This document shows positions 14,615 to 17,362 of a DNA stretch of 17,362 bases, piece after piece. The stretch is from JAGOPB01 sp964606295. Its GTDB lineage: Bacteria; Patescibacteriota; Minisyncoccia; Phycocordibacterales; UBA9973. The notes under the pieces are model-generated. The model saw only the letters and a program-made list of their open reading frames with translations. It was not told the origin of the DNA and made no database searches. The stretch's first letter is position 1, and each line of letters begins with the position of its first letter. Made by a program: the position numbers and the translations under genes. The stretch is taken from positions 1 to 17,362 of the forward strand of contig CAZSFR010000017.1 in the NCBI GenBank assembly GCA_964606295.1. The letters are read 5' to 3'.

Positions 14615-14623
14615 TGCTAAAAT
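14615..14623 (+). promoter_or_regulatory. HNH gene extended -10, leaderless arrangement
   Basis: TGC-TAAAAT ends 6 nt before the ATG at 14630, the same spacing as at rpmG. Confidence 0.5.
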
Positions 14624-14629
14624 AGTAAG

Positions 14630-15112
14630 ATGAGAAAGCGAAGTTGGAATGAAATTGATCTTAGAAAAGCAGCGGCATCTTCGGGTAGTTACCGTCAAAC
14701 TTTACAAAAGCTTGGGCTGACAGAAGCAGGTGGAAATTACACACAAATTAAAAAGTACATCGCGGAATTTAATATTTCGACTAAACATTTTCACGGCAAA
14801 GCGTGGTCGAAAGGTAGGAAAATTCAGAGAGAGCCTGTGTTGTCACTTAAAGAGATATTGGTACAAAATAGCCATTATCAAAGTTTTAAATTAAAGAAGC
14901 GATTATTTACGGCTGGGATAAAAAATGTGCACTGTGAAATGTGTGGATGGGCAAAACTTTCAAATGATGGTAGAGTTCCTTTGGAATTAGATCATATAAA
15001 CGGTATTCATACAGATAATAGGATTGAAAATTTAAGAATTCTGTGTCCAAATTGTCACAGCTTACAACCAACACATCGCGGGCGAAACAAAAAGAAGAAG
15101 GGTCAGTGGTGA
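14630..15112 (+). CDS. HNH endonuclease, free-standing
   Basis: The 160-residue protein starts with a helical DNA-binding-like part (WNEIDLRKAAASSGSYRQTL, then LGLTEAGGNYTQIKKYI) and ends with an HNH nuclease domain: zinc knuckle Cys102-x2-Cys105 and Cys139-x2-Cys142, and the core LELDHINGIHTDNRIENLRILCPNCH with His122, Asn134 and His143. Families with this layout occur widely in phages and bacterial genomes as mobile homing-type endonucleases. It sits between tRNA-Cys and tRNA-Leu(UAA), and its last 13 bases are also the first 13 bases of tRNA-Leu(UAA), so the tRNA supplies the codons for Gly-Gln-Trp and the stop. A leaderless promoter precedes it. The target site is unknown. Confidence 0.9.
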   Translation: MRKRSWNEIDLRKAAASSGSYRQTLQKLGLTEAGGNYTQIKKYIAEFNISTKHFHGKAWSKGRKIQREPVLSLKEILVQNSHYQSFKLKKRLFTAGIKNVHCEMCGWAKLSNDGRVPLELDHINGIHTDNRIENLRILCPNCHSLQPTHRGRNKKKKGQW

Positions 15113-15182
15113 AATGGTATACACGCGACACTTAAAATGTCGTCTCTACAAAGAGATGTGGGTTCGACTCCCACCTGACCCA
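15100..15182 (+). tRNA. tRNA-Leu (TAA anticodon), intron-less
   Basis: The acceptor stem GGGTCAG pairs with CTGACCC. The anticodon stem-loop CGACA-CTTAAAA-TGTCG gives TAA. The variable arm TCTCT-ACAA-AGAGA is long, as in leucine tRNAs, and the T-arm is GTGGG-TTCGACT-CCCAC. The discriminator is A and no CCA is encoded. The 5' end overlaps the HNH gene by 13 nt. No intron interrupts the anticodon loop. Confidence 0.96.
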
Positions 15183-15188
15183 CAATAA

Positions 15189-15226
15189 AAAATAGCAGTC
15201 CTTTGAAGAACTGCTTAAATATTTTT
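15189..15226. terminator. Bidirectional terminator
   Basis: AGCAGT (15194-15199) pairs with ACTGCT (15210-15215). On the plus strand TAAATATTTTT follows, ending tRNA-Leu. On the minus strand the stem is followed by ATTTTTTATT, ending the gene at 15238. Confidence 0.75.
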
Positions 15227-15237
15227 CGAGGGTTTTT

Positions 15238-15756
15238 TCAATGCCCACCTTTTTTCTTTTTGGGCTTGTGAATCAACCCGATCCAAACCGCTTGCGCAAT
15301 TACAAGAATCACGATGATTTGGAAAATTATCTCAAAAATCTCTTTCGCTCCTTTTCGAAACGAAACAAGAAGTGAGCTTTGAAACAATATGGCGTCCATC
15401 CCAAAGAGAAGACCGAGAATAACTGCCCACAACATCACCACTCTTCCGGAATTCTCGTTAAACCATCTCCACACGTCTCCTGCGCTTCTTTCGAATGCAT
15501 TCCAATCGCCACTCATCGAACGCCTTGTGAAAAGCGAGTATACGATGAATCCACACAATATAAGAAGTGGAATAAGGCTGAGCGAGAGGAACGGCGCCCA
15601 GATGTGATCCAGTATCAATCCACGCGAAGCGAAGACAAATACAATCATGAGAAGAATAAGCGATCTCCACGCTCCGCCAACTGTGCGGAAGGAAAAAAAT
15701 GAAAATATGCGACGCATTATGTTGGTCGCCCAATTTGTTTGACGAATTTGTGTCAT
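15238..15756 (-). CDS. Four-span membrane protein of unknown function
   Basis: The 172-residue protein has four hydrophobic segments at about 30-47, 53-76, 104-125 and 139-162, a basic N-terminus (TNIMRRIFSFFSFR) and a basic tail (KPKKKKGGH). The loop between spans 2 and 3 (77-103) is polar with three Trp residues. I recognise no family or catalytic motif. An in-frame Met14 is a possible shorter start. A strong promoter on the minus strand (15806-15833) gives a leader of about 42 nt, and a terminator lies just past the stop, so it is a single-gene unit. Confidence 0.8.
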   Translation of the reverse strand: MTQIRQTNWATNIMRRIFSFFSFRTVGGAWRSLILLMIVFVFASRGLILDHIWAPFLSLSLIPLLILCGFIVYSLFTRRSMSGDWNAFERSAGDVWRWFNENSGRVVMLWAVILGLLFGMDAILFQSSLLVSFRKGAKEIFEIIFQIIVILVIAQAVWIGLIHKPKKKKGGH

Positions 15757-15805
15757 ACTATTTTTTTTTGTTAAAAAGTTAAAGAATAGGTTTCAAATTT
15801 GTTAT

Positions 15806-15869
15806 ATTATATCACCTTTTATTGAAAAGTCAACTTATAGCTTGACTTTACTGCTTTTTGTGCTATCAT
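15806..15869. promoter_or_regulatory. Back-to-back divergent promoters with mirror -35 boxes
   Basis: Minus strand: TTGACT (15833-15828), 16 bp, TATAAT (15811-15806) preceded by TGA. Plus strand: TTGACT (15842-15847), 16 bp, TATCAT (15864-15869) preceded by TGC. The two -35 boxes form an 8-bp perfect inverted repeat, AAAGTCAA (15826-15833) and TTGACTTT (15842-15849), around an 8-nt spacer, so one bound protein could control both. Confidence 0.75.
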
Positions 15870-15947
15870 ACGAGCAAAGGAAAATACTCTGCCCCTCGTG
15901 GGCTTGAAGATATATAAACAAATTTTTTAACAATAAAAAAACAAATT

Positions 15948-16237
15948 ATGGAAANNNNNNNNNNNNNNNNNNNNNNNNNNNNNNNNNNNNNNNNNNNNNN
16001 NNNNNNNNNNNNNNNNNNNNNNNNNNNNNNNNNNNNNNNNNNNNNNNNNNNNNNAAAGCCGACAAATTGCTGGCTGAAGGTATAAAATCTCTGAAGCAAG
16101 CCAACGTGGAAGGTATTCTTAAGGGAATGGAAACAAACGAGAACCTTGCACCTTACGTAGCACTCATGGAGTCCAATATCACCACATTGGTTGGTCTAAA
16201 AGAATTTATTTCACAATTTAAAAAAAGAGGTATCTAA
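15948..16237 (+). CDS. Unidentified protein interrupted by an assembly gap
   Basis: An ATG at 15948-15950 follows a promoter (15842-15869) and an A-rich leader without Shine-Dalgarno. After two codons the sequence is lost in 100 Ns. From 16055 an open frame gives the last 60 residues, helical and charged (ADKLLAEGIKSLKQANVEGI, then APYVALMESN), ending with FKKRGI and TAA at 16235-16237. The two parts are assumed, not shown, to be one gene. With exactly 100 Ns the frames would not join, so the gap length is nominal (it would need to be 2 modulo 3). No family recognised. The stop overlaps the next start (TAATG). Confidence 0.6.
15955..16054. other. Assembly gap of 100 Ns
   Basis: A run of exactly 100 undetermined bases, the usual placeholder for a scaffold gap of unknown size. 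Confidence 0.98.
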
Positions 16238-16923
16238 TGAAATGGAAAAACATTATCGGAATAATAGCATTCACAGGAGTGATGCTGTTGATATTCAGGG
16301 GTACGTCCATTGGATTTAGTTTCTCCGACATGCCTTTGTGGGCAAAAATTCTTGGAGGAATTATTGCGGCCATAATTGTAGGCGCAATTATATTTTTAAT
16401 TGCCATGGGCATCGGAAGCTTTCGTGGAAAAGGTGCGCACTCCTCCGAGGGTGATGACGACGACATGTCGCTTGCAGGTGCCCACCATGACCCACACCAC
16501 AAGGTAGAAAGTCGAAGAGAGTACATCGCCAAGATTCTGCTACTCATATGCACATTCGGTGTGGCCATCGTTATCGGTCTTGCGATAGTCGCAGGATGGA
16601 AAGAAATAAGAACTGACGATGACGATGCAAACCTAGTAAGGAAAACCTTGATGGAACAGAAGGATTATCACTATCCTCTTGTTGCGTTCGAGGTACCAGC
16701 GCACAGTGAACTCGTTATCACTGGGAGGGAAAAGGGCAAATTTAAAAAAGATGTCCTTTACAAAATAACTGCACCGTCTTCGCTCACTATATATGCGAGT
16801 GACGGACGAGAGTTGATAGTTTCGAACGGTATACCCGGTTCTGACTACCCGCTTCGAGTTGTTTCCCAAAGCGACCAAAGCAGGCTCATAACGTTCGAGC
16901 CTGTCGGACATAAAGCAAATTAA
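16237..16923 (+). CDS. Three-span membrane protein with Asp/His-rich loop
   Basis: The 228-residue protein has membrane spans at about 5-22, 36-60 and 98-120. By the positive-inside rule the N-terminus and the loop 61-97 face the cytoplasm, and the C-terminal domain (about 125-228) lies outside. The loop carries DDDD (73-76) and HHDPHH (83-88), a possible metal-binding stretch, flanked by basic residues. The outer domain is beta-type with AFEVPAHSELVITG and SSLTIYASDGRELIV. DDDD recurs at 127-130, just after span 3. I recognise no family. Its ATG overlaps the stop of the preceding gene by one base (TAATG), so translation is probably coupled and the two products may work together. Confidence 0.85.
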   Translation: MKWKNIIGIIAFTGVMLLIFRGTSIGFSFSDMPLWAKILGGIIAAIIVGAIIFLIAMGIGSFRGKGAHSSEGDDDDMSLAGAHHDPHHKVESRREYIAKILLLICTFGVAIVIGLAIVAGWKEIRTDDDDANLVRKTLMEQKDYHYPLVAFEVPAHSELVITGREKGKFKKDVLYKITAPSSLTIYASDGRELIVSNGIPGSDYPLRVVSQSDQSRLITFEPVGHKAN

Positions 16924-16929
16924 TTTCAC

Positions 16930-16966
16930 GAGGCATAACGGATAAAACCGGTTATGCCTCTTTTTT
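16930..16966 (+). terminator. Rho-independent terminator
   Basis: GAGGCATAAC (16930-16939) pairs with GTTATGCCTC (16951-16960), extended by GG/CC with one bulge, and is followed by six Ts. Confidence 0.92.
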
Positions 16967-17028
16967 ATGCTCAAAACACGTGCCTGCCAAACGAGCATGC
17001 AAACAAAGAACATTTCTACACCATTTTA

Positions 17029-17058
17029 CTTGACAAGTGTCAAGGAATTTGCTATAAT
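17029..17058 (+). promoter_or_regulatory. Consensus promoter with dyad at -35
   Basis: TTGACA (17030-17035), 17 bp, TATAAT (17053-17058) preceded by TGC: a perfect match to the sigma-70 consensus. The -35 is half of the dyad CTTGACA-AG-TGTCAAG (17029-17044). The start is expected near 17065, about 158 nt before the lipoprotein ATG. Confidence 0.9.
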
Positions 17059-17090
17059 AGGCACAGAAATATTTCTTTGAAAAACGAGGA

Positions 17091-17206
17091 ATTTAATTGG
17101 TTTGACCAAAGACTTTTGGGCTAGGCGATAGGCTTTAAACACTAGCGAGAAGACTATACACAGGCAAGACCTGTGTATCTGAGGTTTTTGGTCAAATCAA
17201 TTAAAT
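17091..17206 (+). ncRNA. Structured leader RNA, three-way junction, unknown class
   Basis: Bases 17091-17110 pair with 17187-17206 over 20 bp with one G-U. Wobble-tolerant pairing continues inward to 17116/17181. Inside lie two hairpins: GCTAG/CTAGC (17120-17124/17142-17146) with a 17-nt loop, and the 9-bp ATACACAGG/CCTGTGTAT (17156-17164/17170-17178) with a CAAGA loop. It begins about 26 nt after the predicted transcription start and ends 16 nt before the lipoprotein ATG. I compared it from memory with purine, fluoride, c-di-GMP and guanidine riboswitches, 6S RNA and hammerhead ribozymes, and none fits. No terminator separates it from the gene, so a cis-acting role is more likely than a separate RNA. 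Confidence 0.65.
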
Positions 17207-17222
17207 AACCAAAAATAAAAAA

Positions 17223-17362
17223 ATGAAAAAAATAATTTTCATATTTGCGGTTGCTATTGCGACCATGGCAACTTTCTCAAGTTGCCAAAAAGAATATATG
17301 TGCACTGACCAAAATGGTCAAGTGTACGACTGCGACGCAAACGGAAACCCGACTGGGTCCGA
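17223..17362 (+). CDS. Lipoprotein, N-terminal part (cut by window end)
   Basis: The visible 46 residues open with a lipoprotein signal peptide: basic MKK, hydrophobic core IIFIFAVAIATMA, then FSSC with the lipid-bearing Cys21. After it comes QKEYMCTDQNGQVYDCDANG, with two further cysteines 11 residues apart and Asn/Asp/Gly-rich repeats. It would be exported and anchored to the membrane. No Shine-Dalgarno is present; an A-rich stretch precedes the ATG, as at 15948. The FSSC lipobox departs from the usual L-x-x-C. The folded leader RNA just upstream probably controls it. The function is unknown and the rest lies beyond the window. Confidence 0.85.
   Translation, partial: MKKIIFIFAVAIATMATFSSCQKEYMCTDQNGQVYDCDANGNPTGS

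Noticed and set aside
15100..15182. Group I intron in tRNA-Leu(UAA)
   Set aside because: The tRNA folds without interruption; only the neighbouring HNH gene recalls the intron setting.
17111..17178. Group I intron or hammerhead ribozyme in the leader RNA (AAGACTATA, CTGAGG)
   Set aside because: The segment is far too short for an intron core and lacks the conserved hammerhead CUGAUGA and GAAA.
17223..17362. Bacteroidetes origin of the right end, suggested by the FSSC lipobox and A-rich leader
   Set aside because: The promoter is a sigma-70 type TTGACA/TATAAT with TGC, as in the rest of the window, not the Bacteroidetes -33/-7 type.

Overview
The window reads as a chromosomal piece of a small-genome bacterium, most likely Candidate Phyla Radiation / Patescibacteria (Parcubacteria-like). 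This placement is an inference from several things: a short 500-residue IF-2 with no N-terminal extension, a cysteine-free 52-residue L33, a MurA with an added DNA-binding domain, near absence of Shine-Dalgarno sequences, very tight gene packing, and only one of six tRNA genes encoding its CCA end. TAA, TAG and TGA all act as stops, so the code looks standard. A run of 100 Ns (15955-16054) marks a scaffold gap. Promoters on both sides of it share the same TG-N-TATAAT style, so the two sides probably come from one organism.

Layout. (1) 1-411: the tail of a plus-strand gene, then about 325 bases without a gene but with four strong inverted repeats and a terminator. (2) 412-4193: cell-wall block. 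murB and a small downstream gene run left. An HTH-MurA fusion gene and miaA run right from a 29-bp divergent promoter containing a near-perfect operator-like dyad. (3) 4190-4890: an unknown protein gene lying 15 nt downstream of tRNA-Trp. (4) 5060-6925: rpmG, alr (D-alanine for the wall) and msrA, all leftward. (5) 7008-9900: tRNA-Tyr and a convergent full-length clpB with a long, structured leader. (6) 9963-10292: a small unknown helical protein, and its terminator. (7) 10330-13906: a cysteine desulfurase diverging from a DUF4446-infB-rbfA operon. (8) 14069-15182: a tRNA cluster, Leu(UAG) and Lys(CUU) on minus, Cys and Leu(UAA) on plus. An HNH endonuclease gene sits between the last two, and its 3' end runs into tRNA-Leu(UAA). 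(9) 15238-17362: membrane-protein genes, a gap-broken gene coupled to a three-span membrane protein, then a consensus promoter driving a strongly folded leader RNA ahead of a lipoprotein gene cut by the window end.

How it works together. Most genes serve peptidoglycan precursor synthesis (murA, murB, alr), translation (miaA, infB, rbfA, rpmG, tRNAs) and protein repair (clpB, msrA). The main points for a second look are the HTH-MurA enzyme with a dyad between it and murB, the folded RNA at 17091-17206, the HNH/tRNA-Leu overlap that puts the HNH stop codon inside the tRNA, the clpB leader and its -35 repeats, and a window-wide pattern of leaderless promoters whose -10 box ends 6-7 nt before the ATG.
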